From contig JAOAGQ010000043.1 of the NCBI GenBank assembly GCA_026415675.1, forward strand, positions 49,133 through 113,132: DNA of 64,000 nt, in the 5' to 3' direction. Shown here in pieces: positions 32,752 through 42,018 of this stretch. The position numbers and the translations under genes are program-made. The notes under the pieces were generated by a model. The model was given only the letters and a program-made list of their open reading frames with translations. It did no database searches and had not been told where the DNA came from. Source of the DNA: Syntrophorhabdaceae bacterium. Its GTDB lineage: Bacteria; Desulfobacterota; Syntrophorhabdia; Syntrophorhabdales; Syntrophorhabdaceae. Positions within the stretch are counted from its first letter, which is position 1. Each line of letters begins with the position of its first letter.

Positions 32752-34170
32752 ATGCTATTCACCTCTATCCGTTATATCCTCTTTCTTTCCATCATCGTTC
32801 TTATAGCGAGAAAGCTCCCGTTGAGGTTTCACAAGCTCTTCCTCGTGATTGTGAGTTACCTCTTTTACATGGACTGGTTTCCCCAGTACGGTATCCTCAT
32901 TTTTATACAGACGGCCGTTACATATATACTGGCAAGAGGTATCACAAGGGACAACAGGTACAGAAAACAGATATTCCTCTGTGCCATATGCTTCAATATA
33001 GGGGTATTAAGTTTTTTCAAGTATACGAACTTCATACTCGAGAATATCGGATGGGTTTCCAGTCGTATCGGTTACGGATTCGATATAAAGGCAGATATCA
33101 TCCTTCCCCTGGGCATCTCCTTCTTCACCTTCGAGTTCATCCATTATTTAGTTGACGTATACAGGGGCTCCCCTCCCATAAAAGATTTTCTTGAATTCGT
33201 CCTCTTTCCCGCCTTCTTCCCCACCCAGATAGCAGGGCCCATCAAACGGTATCAGGACTTTATCCCCCAGATCAACACCGTCCGCAGATTAACATCAGAT
33301 GAGTTCATCGAGGGGATAAGGATCATCATTAGGGGTCTATTCAAAAAGATAGTGGTGGCCGATAATCTTGCCAATGTGGTTCAGGCAGGTTTTAATTCAT
33401 ATGGTAGCCTCGGGGCGATCGATACATGGATCGTGGTTATTGCCTTTTCCCTTCAGATATATTTCGATTTTTCAGGTTACACAGACATCGCAAGGGGATC
33501 GGCATTACTTCTCGGATATAGAGTCCCAGAAAACTTCAACATCCCCTATCTTGCGAGAAACATATCCGATTTCTGGCAGAGATGGCATATCACGCTCTCG
33601 TTATGGATTAGGGATTATCTATATATCCCCCTCGGGGGAAACAGATACGGCACCAAAAGGACATACTTCAACCTCTTTACCACCATGACTTTAGCCGGTC
33701 TATGGCATGGCGCTGCCTGGACGTACGTTATATGGGGAATGCTCCACGGTCTCGGTCTTATCGTCCATAGGGAATGGCAGAGAATATCGAGGGGGTTTAC
33801 GAGATTGGGAGATTCAATTATATGGCGTATATGTGCCTGGGCAATTACATTTGTTTTCGTTTCTATTCTATGGGTACTTTTCAGGTCCTCCTCCATAGAA
33901 CAGGCGTGGGAGATGGTAAAAAGGATCATGTTCATCGGCACCCCCCGTCTTCTCGGCAATCTAGACCCTGACCACTGGCTGACCACACTCTGCGCGATAT
34001 TCTGTTATGGTTTATACCTCATCTTCAAGGGAGGTATAGTAAAGCCGACATTACCTAACTGGATAAGGGCCTCTAAGCCCATCATAAGGCCATTCCAGAT
34101 GGCCTCTATGGTATCTCTCATCCTCGCCTTCCCCGGGACAGAGGCTACATTCATATATTTCCAGTTCTGA
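32752..34170 (+). CDS. MBOAT O-acyltransferase, AlgI-like
   Basis: This 472-residue multispanning protein of the MBOAT family moves acetyl groups across the inner membrane for polysaccharide O-acetylation. The AlgI-type signature SDFWQRWHITLSLWIRDYL (His279) and YIPLGGNR is intact. The catalytic histidine is His319 in GLWHGAAWTYVIWG. About ten hydrophobic segments are visible. It overlaps by one base the SGNH/AlgJ-like gene, the usual periplasmic partner. Together they would O-acetylate the polymer outside the cytoplasm. Confidence 0.93.
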   Translation: MLFTSIRYILFLSIIVLIARKLPLRFHKLFLVIVSYLFYMDWFPQYGILIFIQTAVTYILARGITRDNRYRKQIFLCAICFNIGVLSFFKYTNFILENIGWVSSRIGYGFDIKADIILPLGISFFTFEFIHYLVDVYRGSPPIKDFLEFVLFPAFFPTQIAGPIKRYQDFIPQINTVRRLTSDEFIEGIRIIIRGLFKKIVVADNLANVVQAGFNSYGSLGAIDTWIVVIAFSLQIYFDFSGYTDIARGSALLLGYRVPENFNIPYLARNISDFWQRWHITLSLWIRDYLYIPLGGNRYGTKRTYFNLFTTMTLAGLWHGAAWTYVIWGMLHGLGLIVHREWQRISRGFTRLGDSIIWRICAWAITFVFVSILWVLFRSSSIEQAWEMVKRIMFIGTPRLLGNLDPDHWLTTLCAIFCYGLYLIFKGGIVKPTLPNWIRASKPIIRPFQMASMVSLILAFPGTEATFIYFQF

Positions 34171-35195
34171 TGGTTGGGATCCTAAAAAGGTTTAACGTTC
34201 TATGGGTTACCATTCTCTTATCTATCATCTTTTTCCTTGTCTTTGACAATACCTTCCGACTGATAGGGAGAATATTTTTCTACTCCCCCTGGGGTGCCAC
34301 AGGGAATATAGTACTCTCGGAGAAGCTCTTCTGGATAGATGGCGTTAAACCCGATATCGTGATACTCGGCGATTCAAGGGCAGGAAACGGTATAAAACCT
34401 ATAGTGATAGAGAGGACCCTTGAGGAGAAGGGGATTAAAACCAGTGTTGTTAACATATGGCTCCCCGGGACAGGATTAACAGATTTACTCGAGATAACGG
34501 AAAGGCTTGTTACCAAATACCCTCCAAGGCTCACCATAGTCACCATAAACGAAAAACAGTTGGCCCAGCCCCCACAAGTAAAGGAGATGAAAAACTGGGA
34601 TCAGAGGTTTATCCACAGATGGCCTGAAATTAAGAGTTTCTTGGATGACACATGGTGGTATCTTAATCTCGCAAGCGGGGCCATGCTGTGGGGGGCATTT
34701 ATCAAAAGGGCAACGTATAATGCCTTCTTCGGCATCGCAAAATTCATACTTTTCAAGCAGAAACCCCCATCGGGCAGTATAGGAGGAGATAAAGGCTATA
34801 TGCGCATGGAGGGAAAACAGAAGGAGTCAAGGCTTATGTCCCAGAGGGTCTCCGAAAGGGAGTGGTATAAAGGTTATTTGCCTTCTAAGGAAGGGACAAA
34901 AAAGCTATCCAGCCTAATCTATGCGATAAAGAGGCACAACATCAATCTTTTACTTATCACCATGCCTGTATCAAAGGAGATGTTTGAAATATTTCCCGAA
35001 GAGGCATATAATGGTTTTATAAAGGAGGTGGAGGCTTTAAGCAGAGATACAGGGGTAAAATTTTTAAATTTTTATCCGATGAAAGACATGCCACAGGATT
35101 ATTTTTTCGACCTCCAGCACATGAACGATAGGGGGGCCGAATATTTTTCGAGATATTTGGTAGAAGAGGCTATTATGCCGATGATAAGGAATTAA
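34170..35195 (+). CDS. AlgJ/AlgX-like SGNH hydrolase-fold O-acetyltransferase partner
   Basis: This 341-residue protein is anchored by one N-terminal transmembrane segment (VLWVTILLSIIFFLVF). It has an SGNH-type fold in the periplasm: block I is ILGDSRAGNG (Ser69), and the C-terminal DLQH (Asp314, His317) completes the triad. AlgJ/AlgX-like proteins receive acetyl groups from AlgI-type MBOATs and place them on the sugar chain. The one-base overlap with the MBOAT gene supports a functional pair. Confidence 0.82.
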   Translation: MVGILKRFNVLWVTILLSIIFFLVFDNTFRLIGRIFFYSPWGATGNIVLSEKLFWIDGVKPDIVILGDSRAGNGIKPIVIERTLEEKGIKTSVVNIWLPGTGLTDLLEITERLVTKYPPRLTIVTINEKQLAQPPQVKEMKNWDQRFIHRWPEIKSFLDDTWWYLNLASGAMLWGAFIKRATYNAFFGIAKFILFKQKPPSGSIGGDKGYMRMEGKQKESRLMSQRVSEREWYKGYLPSKEGTKKLSSLIYAIKRHNINLLLITMPVSKEMFEIFPEEAYNGFIKEVEALSRDTGVKFLNFYPMKDMPQDYFFDLQHMNDRGAEYFSRYLVEEAIMPMIRN

Positions 35196-35213
35196 AACGC
35201 CAAGGATCAGGAT

Positions 35214-36578
35214 ATGGAAGGCATTCCCGAGATAACCGGTATAAACCCATTAGGTTTGATATTCATCGTGGCAACGAGCGTCATGATCTTAATGGTGCCC
35301 TCCAGTTTCATCCATCTGCCTATAACCATCGCATCCCTCTACCTGACCATTGGTCAACAGACTGAGGTGCTGGGCGTATTTACCTTTACCCCTTACAGAA
35401 TCCTTTTCTTTGTGGGGTGGCTGAGACTGTTATTGAGAAGAGAGCTCGATTTTCCAAAGCTCAATGCGATCGATAAGAGCTTGCTCCTCTGGATATCCGT
35501 CCATTTCGTAGTCCATGTATTTTTGCTCTACGGTGGAGAAGAAAGGGCTCTGGTAAATCGTCTCGGTTATGCCTACGACACGGTAGGCATCTACTTTTTC
35601 TATCGGGTCACCATAAGGAGTTTTGAAGATGCAGAAAAGGCCGTTCAGATCATCTCCGTTATGCTCATACCCCTTGCGATACTCATGGCCTTCGAGAAAG
35701 TAACGGGGAGGAATATATTCTCGTACTTCGGCGGTGTTCCGGAGATCGCCACATTCAGAGAGGGGGGGTATAGGGCCCAGGGACCTTTCAGGAGCCCCAT
35801 CATAGGTGGGACCTTCGGGGCAACCATGTTTCCCCTTTTTGTAGGGATGTGGTGGAAGGAGGAAGGGGGAAAATTATACGCAGCCCTCGGGGTAATCGGT
35901 TCTACTATTATCACCATAGCAGGCCATTCTGGGGGACCCGTCTCCGTATACGTAATCGCCATCATAGCCCTTATCTTTTTTAGGTTCAGAGATAAGATTA
36001 AGATCGTTCTATGGACCATACTCATCCTCGGTATTTTCCTTCACCTTATCATGACCGCCCCTGTATGGTACCTTTATTCCCGTCTTAGTGCCTTTGTCGG
36101 AGGTACGGGATGGCATAGGGCATATCTCATAGATATGGCTATTGAACACTTCGATGAGTGGTGGCTTGTGGGGACAAAATATACGGCCCACTGGATGCCT
36201 TACAGCCTTGTCATCAACCCTGACCATTCGGATATAACAAATCAGTTTATCGCTGAAGGTATCGCCGGAGGTCTCATTACCATGATACTCTACATCATCA
36301 CCGTCGTATATCAATTCAGAGGGGTTCACAATGGGATGGAGGCGGCCGAGGCCCTCAATTTTCCTATGGAAAGAAAGATGTTCATATGGTCCATGGGGGC
36401 GGCTATGGTAGCACACATCTTCTCTCTCACATCCATCACATATTTCGATCAGATCATCGCCTTCTATTACATGCTCGTCGCCATGATATCCCATGCGAGC
36501 GACCTCATGCTAAGGGTAGAAGAGGGAACCCTCGAAGAGGGGGAGGAAACAGAAGAGGGGGGACTCTCAACGGCATAG
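35214..36578 (+). CDS. O-antigen polymerase/ligase-like membrane protein (putative Wzy)
   Basis: This 454-residue membrane protein has roughly ten to twelve transmembrane segments and a periplasmic region near residues 280-340 (RLSAFVGGTGWHRAYLIDMA, WWLVGTKYTAHWMP), as in O-antigen ligase/Wzy-family proteins. The acidic C-terminal tail (EEGTLEEGEETEEGG) is cytoplasmic or disordered. It is the only candidate polymerase in the locus, so I assign it the Wzy role by context; these proteins are too divergent to distinguish Wzy from ligase by eye. Confidence 0.75.
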   Translation: MEGIPEITGINPLGLIFIVATSVMILMVPSSFIHLPITIASLYLTIGQQTEVLGVFTFTPYRILFFVGWLRLLLRRELDFPKLNAIDKSLLLWISVHFVVHVFLLYGGEERALVNRLGYAYDTVGIYFFYRVTIRSFEDAEKAVQIISVMLIPLAILMAFEKVTGRNIFSYFGGVPEIATFREGGYRAQGPFRSPIIGGTFGATMFPLFVGMWWKEEGGKLYAALGVIGSTIITIAGHSGGPVSVYVIAIIALIFFRFRDKIKIVLWTILILGIFLHLIMTAPVWYLYSRLSAFVGGTGWHRAYLIDMAIEHFDEWWLVGTKYTAHWMPYSLVINPDHSDITNQFIAEGIAGGLITMILYIITVVYQFRGVHNGMEAAEALNFPMERKMFIWSMGAAMVAHIFSLTSITYFDQIIAFYYMLVAMISHASDLMLRVEEGTLEEGEETEEGGLSTA

Positions 36579-36612
36579 GTATCTAAAACGAATAGGAATT
36601 CTTTTACTTTGT

Positions 36613-36641
36613 TTGCATGGCCAACTATTTTTTGCTATAAA
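36613..36641 (+). promoter_or_regulatory. Possible internal promoter before the exosortase fusion gene
   Basis: TTGCAT (36613-36618) and TATAAA (36636-36641) are 17 bases apart, and TGC immediately before the -10 gives an extended -10 element. It lies in the 107-base gap before the ATG at 36686. Confidence 0.4.
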
Positions 36642-36685
36642 GTATATGGGTATCTCTTAAAAGAACAGGGTAAGGGTGGGACATA

Positions 36686-38704
36686 ATGACCATCATATAT
36701 CTTTTCTGTTATATCTTCATCATATTTTTTGTGGGTTTATTACCCTTCAATTTCTTCCAGGAAAACAGGGCAACCCTAACGGGCACCTCTTCCGGTCTTA
36801 AAATAGAGACCCCTGGTATCGCCTACACCAAGGCACCACCGGTAAAACTTGCAGGGATGAAGGAATTTACCATAGCCCTTCATCTTTCCTCATATCTTAC
36901 AGACTGGACAAGTGGATATGCAAGAATACTGACATACTCCGAAGACGGCAATAGAATGAACTTCATGATAGGACAATGGGACGAATCCCTCATATTGAGA
37001 ATAAAAGCGGATAACTGGGTAAAGACCATACAGTTTGAGACAGAACGTTTCTTTAACAAATATCGAACCACCTGGGCCGTTATAGTCTATGACGGCAAAA
37101 ACCTCACCTCTTACAGGAACGGTACAAAAATAAAACAGATAGAAGTCGGTAGACTTTCCTTTAATGGTTGGGACAGAACATATCCCCTCGTAATCGGTTC
37201 TGAGGCAAACGGTAAAAATTGCTGGGCAGGATACATATACTCCATAGCCATATTCGACAGGGCCTTCTCTCCCGGGGAGGTGGCAACAGGTTTCGATAAG
37301 GTGAAGCCGGAAGAAACCCTCCTTTTTTATGACTTTAAGGACCAGAAAGGGTATACCTTAATGGATACAGGCAGGGGTAGGGCTGCAGACCTTACAATTC
37401 CGAAACTTTTTAGACCCTATAAGAGAACGGTATTCGACTTTGAGTACGGTTGGCTCTTTGAACACAGGCACTATCTTGTTGACCTGTGGATTGACATCGT
37501 AGGCTTTATTCCTCTTGGTTTTCTCCTTGCCTCCTATCTAACAAAAAAGAGGTTTAGGTTCATCCCCATACTCTTATACACGATTCTTTTAGGTTTTGTT
37601 GTGAGCTTCCTCGTTGAGTTTTTCCAGATTTTCCTATATACAAGGACATCGAGTCTTATCGATGTGATCTCAAACTCTATAGGGGCATTGATAGGGGCCA
37701 TACTATACAACCAGACAATATTTTTAAGGCGCCGTTTCTACGGTTTTGGCATATATCAAACCGAAAGTCCGGGCAGTCTCGACTCGTTCAATAGAATAGA
37801 CTATATGCAGAAGATCGTAAGCATCGATAACAGACACATCCTTTTCCTACTGGGCATATTTATAGGGCTTTCTATGTTCTATCAACCGTTGAGGGACCTC
37901 ATGCGTATCCAGTATGAATCAGAATCATACCTTCACATCATTCTGATCCCCCTCATAAGCGGTTATCTTATCTATGAAAGATGGGGTAGTCTTGTTTCGA
38001 AGTTTTCGTATTCCTTAAAACCAGGGGCCATAATCATGCTATTGGGTATAGCCTCTTTTTTCTTTATAAAGAAAAAGGGGTATGACCTAAATAAAAACGA
38101 CTATACCGCCTTCATCACCCTATCCGCATGTATATTTATGCTGGGGACCTTCCTCTTGCTATATGGTTGGGAGACCTTTAAAAACGCCCTGTTCCCTTTT
38201 CTCTTTATCCTCTTCATAATACCTATACCTACACCTATACTGTATGCTCTTGTTGAGTTTCTCCAGTACGGTTCAACCCAGTTCTGTAGATTGTTATTCA
38301 CAGTAATGGGGATCCCTTTCCAGCAATACGGTTATATTTTTATCCTCCCAAATAACCTCGCTGTAGAGATTGGCGATCCCTGTAGCGGTATCCATTCAAC
38401 AATAGCCCTTATTATTGTTAGTATCCTCGGGGGCCATTTCTTCCTGAAGAAAACATGGAAGAAAATTCTTTTGGTTCTCTTCGTCTTTCCCCTTGCGATT
38501 GTAAAAAACGGGGTTCGCATCGTCACCCTCTCTTTGCTCGGGGCATATGTGGATGAGAGGATACTAACGCAGGGGTTTCTCCACAGGTCAGGGGGCATTC
38601 TCTTCTATATCCCGGCCCTAATACTATTTTTCATCGTTCTTTTTCTCCTTAGGAAAACCGATCAGGACTCCCCCTCGTGTGAATCCCCCTCATCCCCTCA
38701 TTGA
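36686..38704 (+). CDS. LamG-VanZ-exosortase fusion protein
   Basis: This uninterrupted 672-residue frame encodes three modules. Residues 1-20 form a signal/anchor helix. Residues ~40-205 look like a concanavalin/LamG domain (IGQWDESLILRIKADNW, NGTKIKQIEVG, AGYIYSIAIFDRAFSPGEV). Residues ~256-345 are VanZ-like (FIPLGFLLASYL, LVEFFQIFLYTRTSSLIDV, NSIGALIG). Residues ~380-655 are a multispanning exosortase with all three catalytic positions: Cys566 in GDPCSGIHS, Arg611 in KNGVRIVTL, His633 in GFLHRSGG. Exosortases cleave and attach C-terminal sorting-signal proteins to the cell surface. It is the last gene of the polysaccharide operon and overlaps convergently the asparagine synthase at 38690. 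Confidence 0.88.
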   Translation: MTIIYLFCYIFIIFFVGLLPFNFFQENRATLTGTSSGLKIETPGIAYTKAPPVKLAGMKEFTIALHLSSYLTDWTSGYARILTYSEDGNRMNFMIGQWDESLILRIKADNWVKTIQFETERFFNKYRTTWAVIVYDGKNLTSYRNGTKIKQIEVGRLSFNGWDRTYPLVIGSEANGKNCWAGYIYSIAIFDRAFSPGEVATGFDKVKPEETLLFYDFKDQKGYTLMDTGRGRAADLTIPKLFRPYKRTVFDFEYGWLFEHRHYLVDLWIDIVGFIPLGFLLASYLTKKRFRFIPILLYTILLGFVVSFLVEFFQIFLYTRTSSLIDVISNSIGALIGAILYNQTIFLRRRFYGFGIYQTESPGSLDSFNRIDYMQKIVSIDNRHILFLLGIFIGLSMFYQPLRDLMRIQYESESYLHIILIPLISGYLIYERWGSLVSKFSYSLKPGAIIMLLGIASFFFIKKKGYDLNKNDYTAFITLSACIFMLGTFLLLYGWETFKNALFPFLFILFIIPIPTPILYALVEFLQYGSTQFCRLLFTVMGIPFQQYGYIFILPNNLAVEIGDPCSGIHSTIALIIVSILGGHFFLKKTWKKILLVLFVFPLAIVKNGVRIVTLSLLGAYVDERILTQGFLHRSGGILFYIPALILFFIVLFLLRKTDQDSPSCESPSSPH

Positions 38705-40582
38705 TAAAACCCTTGCCCTACCACTAAGAAAGATGTCCATCCACGTCTTGAGGGAGAGAAGAATCCAGATAAAATCCGCAGGGTCATGGGTACCATCAAA
38801 CCCATTTACAACCTTCATCAACCCATCTTTTCTGAATACCCGATAAAGCATAGAGTCAGGGGAACAGATAGAACTAAGTCTTGCCCTACCCTTTTCCTTG
38901 AGAAACCATTCTCCGAGGGGCAGTTCGAAACCGATCTTTGTACGGTAAACAAGTTTTTCAGGAAGATATCTCGATAGGGCCTTCTTTAGGATCACCTTTG
39001 TTGAAATACCGTTTGTACGGGCATTGTCGGGAAGGGTAAGGGCGAAGGCGCATATCTCGGGGGTGAGAAAGGGGACCCTGTTCTCAATAGAGGCGGCCAT
39101 GCTCATCTTGTCCTGCCTTATTAACAGAGAGGGCAAGTATGTTTTTATATCGAATATTTGGGCCCTCTTAAGTCCATCGGGTACATCGTATTTTTTCAGT
39201 ATCTCCCTCCTCCTCTGTAAGCTCTTCTCTTCAAAGGATATATCGGGGAAGAGGTCTCTCAGAAGGGATGGATGGACAAACTCCATATCCGTTAGTATCT
39301 GGTCCTCTTCCGACTTATAATAGGCCATATTTATGATTTTATGGAACCTTTTTGGAACAAACCCAGGATGCTTCGCGAACAATCTCAAAAGAAAAGGATA
39401 ACCCCTTAAGCGATGGGCCATCACAACCCTTCTATATCTATAATAGCCCGCGAAGGTCTCGTCAGCCCCCTCTCCTGAAAGCAGCACCTTTACCTTTCCA
39501 TACGCCAGTCTCGATACGAGATAGACCCCTATCGCATTCGGATGACCCACAGGCTCATCCATATGCCAGGTCAATTTTTCGAGGAGTTCCGAGAAAAAGG
39601 CCTCTTCATCGAGAGTGGTATATTCAACGGACATCCCGAGATGGTCTGCGATAGCAGAGGCAAAAGGTTTTTCATCCACCGGTGTATGGGGTACGTGGCA
39701 ATGGAAGCCTGTAAGCTGTGCCTTTAAGTCTTTTGCCGCGATCGCCGATGTTAAAGCGCTATCCACTCCCCCTGAAAACTGTGTTCCCACCTTCACATCC
39801 GCTATCAAATGTCTGTCCACTGTTTTATGGAATTTCTGAAGGAATAGTTCCGCAAGGTGATCGATATCCCCTCCGATCAAAGGGGTATGGACGATGCCCG
39901 CCACATCCCAGTAAAAGTAACTCATAAGGGAATCGTTCCTCTGGTCATACTCATACAATTCTCCTGGCTGCACCTGATATACGTCTTTTAAAAGGGTCTG
40001 GGCCCCACAGAGACACCTGAATCTCATATACTCTGGCAAAGCATCCCCATTCAGTTCTGCTTCAAAATCTGGCAGGGCATAGAAGGCCTTGATCTCCGAT
40101 GCCACAGTAATCCCACCCTTAGGGTTTTTCCAGAAATAAAGGGGTTTTATACCGAAGAAATCCCGGGCAAAGAGGGCTTTCTTCTCCTTTGCATCCCATA
40201 ACACAAAGGAAAACATACCTTCAAGCCTCTTCAATGCCTCTGGCCCCCATATTTCAAGGGCGGAAAGTAACACCTCCGTATCTCCCTGGGTTCTGAAAAC
40301 ATAGCCCTTAGATTCGAGTTCAGGTCTTAATACCCTAAAATTGTATATCTCCCCGTTGAACACTATGATCTTTCCTGTTCTACCTACCATCGGTTGATTT
40401 GCCGCATCGGAGAGGTCTATAATGGAGAGCCTTCTAAAACCCATGTATACATCCTCTGCATCGCTTATCCACTCCCCCGAAGCATCGGGTCCTCTATGGG
40501 TCAACATACTTATGGCGTCAATGCAAGTCCTGTGGTCTATTCTCTTTTTAATAGGGTTTATGATTGTTACAAAGCCACACAT
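38690..40582 (-). CDS. Asparagine synthase (glutamine-hydrolysing), second paralogue
   Basis: This 630-residue AsnB-family protein starts MCGFVTI (Cys2 nucleophile). It has the glutaminase landmarks HRGPDASGEW, IIVFNGEIYNFRVL and RTQGDTEVLLSAL, and a synthetase domain with the pyrophosphate loop TQFSGGVDSALTSA and LLSGEGADETFAGYYRY. It is closer in layout to the amidotransferases of exosortase-type loci and differs from the 24887 paralogue in its motifs. It runs against the operon and overlaps the end of the exosortase gene by 15 bases. GAGGTG precedes its ATG. Confidence 0.9.
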   Translation of the reverse strand: MCGFVTIINPIKKRIDHRTCIDAISMLTHRGPDASGEWISDAEDVYMGFRRLSIIDLSDAANQPMVGRTGKIIVFNGEIYNFRVLRPELESKGYVFRTQGDTEVLLSALEIWGPEALKRLEGMFSFVLWDAKEKKALFARDFFGIKPLYFWKNPKGGITVASEIKAFYALPDFEAELNGDALPEYMRFRCLCGAQTLLKDVYQVQPGELYEYDQRNDSLMSYFYWDVAGIVHTPLIGGDIDHLAELFLQKFHKTVDRHLIADVKVGTQFSGGVDSALTSAIAAKDLKAQLTGFHCHVPHTPVDEKPFASAIADHLGMSVEYTTLDEEAFFSELLEKLTWHMDEPVGHPNAIGVYLVSRLAYGKVKVLLSGEGADETFAGYYRYRRVVMAHRLRGYPFLLRLFAKHPGFVPKRFHKIINMAYYKSEEDQILTDMEFVHPSLLRDLFPDISFEEKSLQRRREILKKYDVPDGLKRAQIFDIKTYLPSLLIRQDKMSMAASIENRVPFLTPEICAFALTLPDNARTNGISTKVILKKALSRYLPEKLVYRTKIGFELPLGEWFLKEKGRARLSSICSPDSMLYRVFRKDGLMKVVNGFDGTHDPADFIWILLSLKTWMDIFLSGRARVLSMRG

Positions 40583-40723
40583 AGAAGCACCTCGTTTTAC
40601 TTACACCTCCAATACCTTACATGATTAAAAAAAAATATACAACCCTATGGCAGAAAATTATTGCAAATAGATTTAAATTGGACAAAAATAAACTAAAATG
40701 AGGTGAACGGGGTGATAATTACT

Positions 40724-42001
40724 ATGAACCGTAGGATGTCTGTATGTTTGATGTGTATCTTTTACGTTATCCTTTCTATTTTTATCCTGTCTGAATCGGG
40801 ACGATGCGAAACCTTTAGAGAGCCCGTAACAGGCATCGAATTTGTTCGCATTAAAGGCGGATGTTTTATAATGGGGGACGTATTCGATAAAGGGAGGGAG
40901 GATGAAAAACCGAACAAAGAGATCTGCCTTGACGACTACTACATAGGAAAATACGAGGTAACCCAGGAACAATGGATCTCCATAATAGGTAAGAACCCCT
41001 CCTTTTTTCAGAAAGAGGAGCTAAGATATCTCTGCGGGGTAAGGCTCTGTGTGGGGTGTAGGGAAGACGCTTGTGAGACTATGGAAACACTTAAATTTCC
41101 CGTTGAGAATGTAAGCTGGGATGATGTACAGGAATTCCTGGAAAAACTGAACAAAAAGACAGGGAGGCAGTTCCGTCTGCCTACAGAGGCAGAATGGGAG
41201 TATGCGGCAAGGAGCGGGGGAAAGAAAGAAAAGTGGGCAGGCACCCACTTTGAACATGAACTCGACCGTTACGCATGGTACAGGGAGACATCCAACTTCA
41301 GAACAAATCCTGTTGGTACAAAAGAACCCAATGGACTTGGCCTCTACGATATGACAGGGAACGTATGGGAATGGGTAAATGACATATACGACCCCGACTA
41401 TTATAAGTTCATAGAAAAGCACAACCCCCAAGGGCCGAAGATAGGGGCAACAAAGGTGATGAGGGGAGGATCCTGGTTTGAAGACCCCCAAATGATAAGG
41501 ACGAGTGCAAGGGGTAGCGGCTTCCCCTTTTTAAGGAGCACGAATATCGGGTTCAGACTCGCCCATTCTATCCCCAAACCCCCTAAACCGGCACCACCCC
41601 CTCCTGTCATGGAGGAGACTATACTTGAAAAGGGAAGGGTTACCCTCAATATACAGTTCGATTTTGACAAATGGAATGTCAAACCCATGTACCACAATGA
41701 ACTGGAAGAGTTTGCCAATGTTATGAAGAAACACCCGGAAATGAAGGTGACGATCGAGGGTCACACCTGCAGTATCGGAGGGGCGAAATACAACCTCGGT
41801 TTATCCCAAAAGAGGGCGGAGAGTGTGAGAAGGTACCTCATAGAAAAATTTGGTATAGAGCCTGAAAGGTTACAGGCAAAGGGGTATGGTCTAACAAAGC
41901 CCATCGCCTCAAATAAGACCGCAGAAGGAAGAAGGAAGAACAGAAGGATAGAGGCTGTGGCAGAATATACGATAAAAAAGGTCGTGCCCAAATCTAAATA
42001 G
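40724..42001 (+). CDS. SUMF1 (formylglycine-generating-enzyme fold) - OmpA fusion
   Basis: The protein (425 residues from ATG 40724; a GTG at 40703 is also in frame) has a signal peptide (VCLMCIFYVILSIFILSESGRC). A SUMF1/C-type-lectin-like domain follows at ~35-280 (GCFIMGDVFDKG, YEVTQEQWISI, RLPTEAEWEYAARSGG, DMTGNVWEWVND, VMRGGSWFEDP). A proline-rich linker leads to a C-terminal OmpA peptidoglycan-binding domain. In that domain the usual GHTD reads GHTCSIGG, replacing the Asp that contacts diaminopimelate, while the partner Arg (SQKRAES) remains. It is probably an outer-membrane or periplasmic wall-associated protein of unknown role. GGGGTG precedes ATG 40724. Confidence 0.85.
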   Translation: MNRRMSVCLMCIFYVILSIFILSESGRCETFREPVTGIEFVRIKGGCFIMGDVFDKGREDEKPNKEICLDDYYIGKYEVTQEQWISIIGKNPSFFQKEELRYLCGVRLCVGCREDACETMETLKFPVENVSWDDVQEFLEKLNKKTGRQFRLPTEAEWEYAARSGGKKEKWAGTHFEHELDRYAWYRETSNFRTNPVGTKEPNGLGLYDMTGNVWEWVNDIYDPDYYKFIEKHNPQGPKIGATKVMRGGSWFEDPQMIRTSARGSGFPFLRSTNIGFRLAHSIPKPPKPAPPPPVMEETILEKGRVTLNIQFDFDKWNVKPMYHNELEEFANVMKKHPEMKVTIEGHTCSIGGAKYNLGLSQKRAESVRRYLIEKFGIEPERLQAKGYGLTKPIASNKTAEGRRKNRRIEAVAEYTIKKVVPKSK

Positions 42002-42018
42002 AAAAAAGGGACGGACAT

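Noticed and set aside
36686..38704. The exosortase fusion as two genes joined by a frameshift
   Set aside because: The frame is continuous, and the linker between VanZ and exosortase (about 345-380) shows no internal start with a ribosome-binding site, so a true fusion is the simpler reading.
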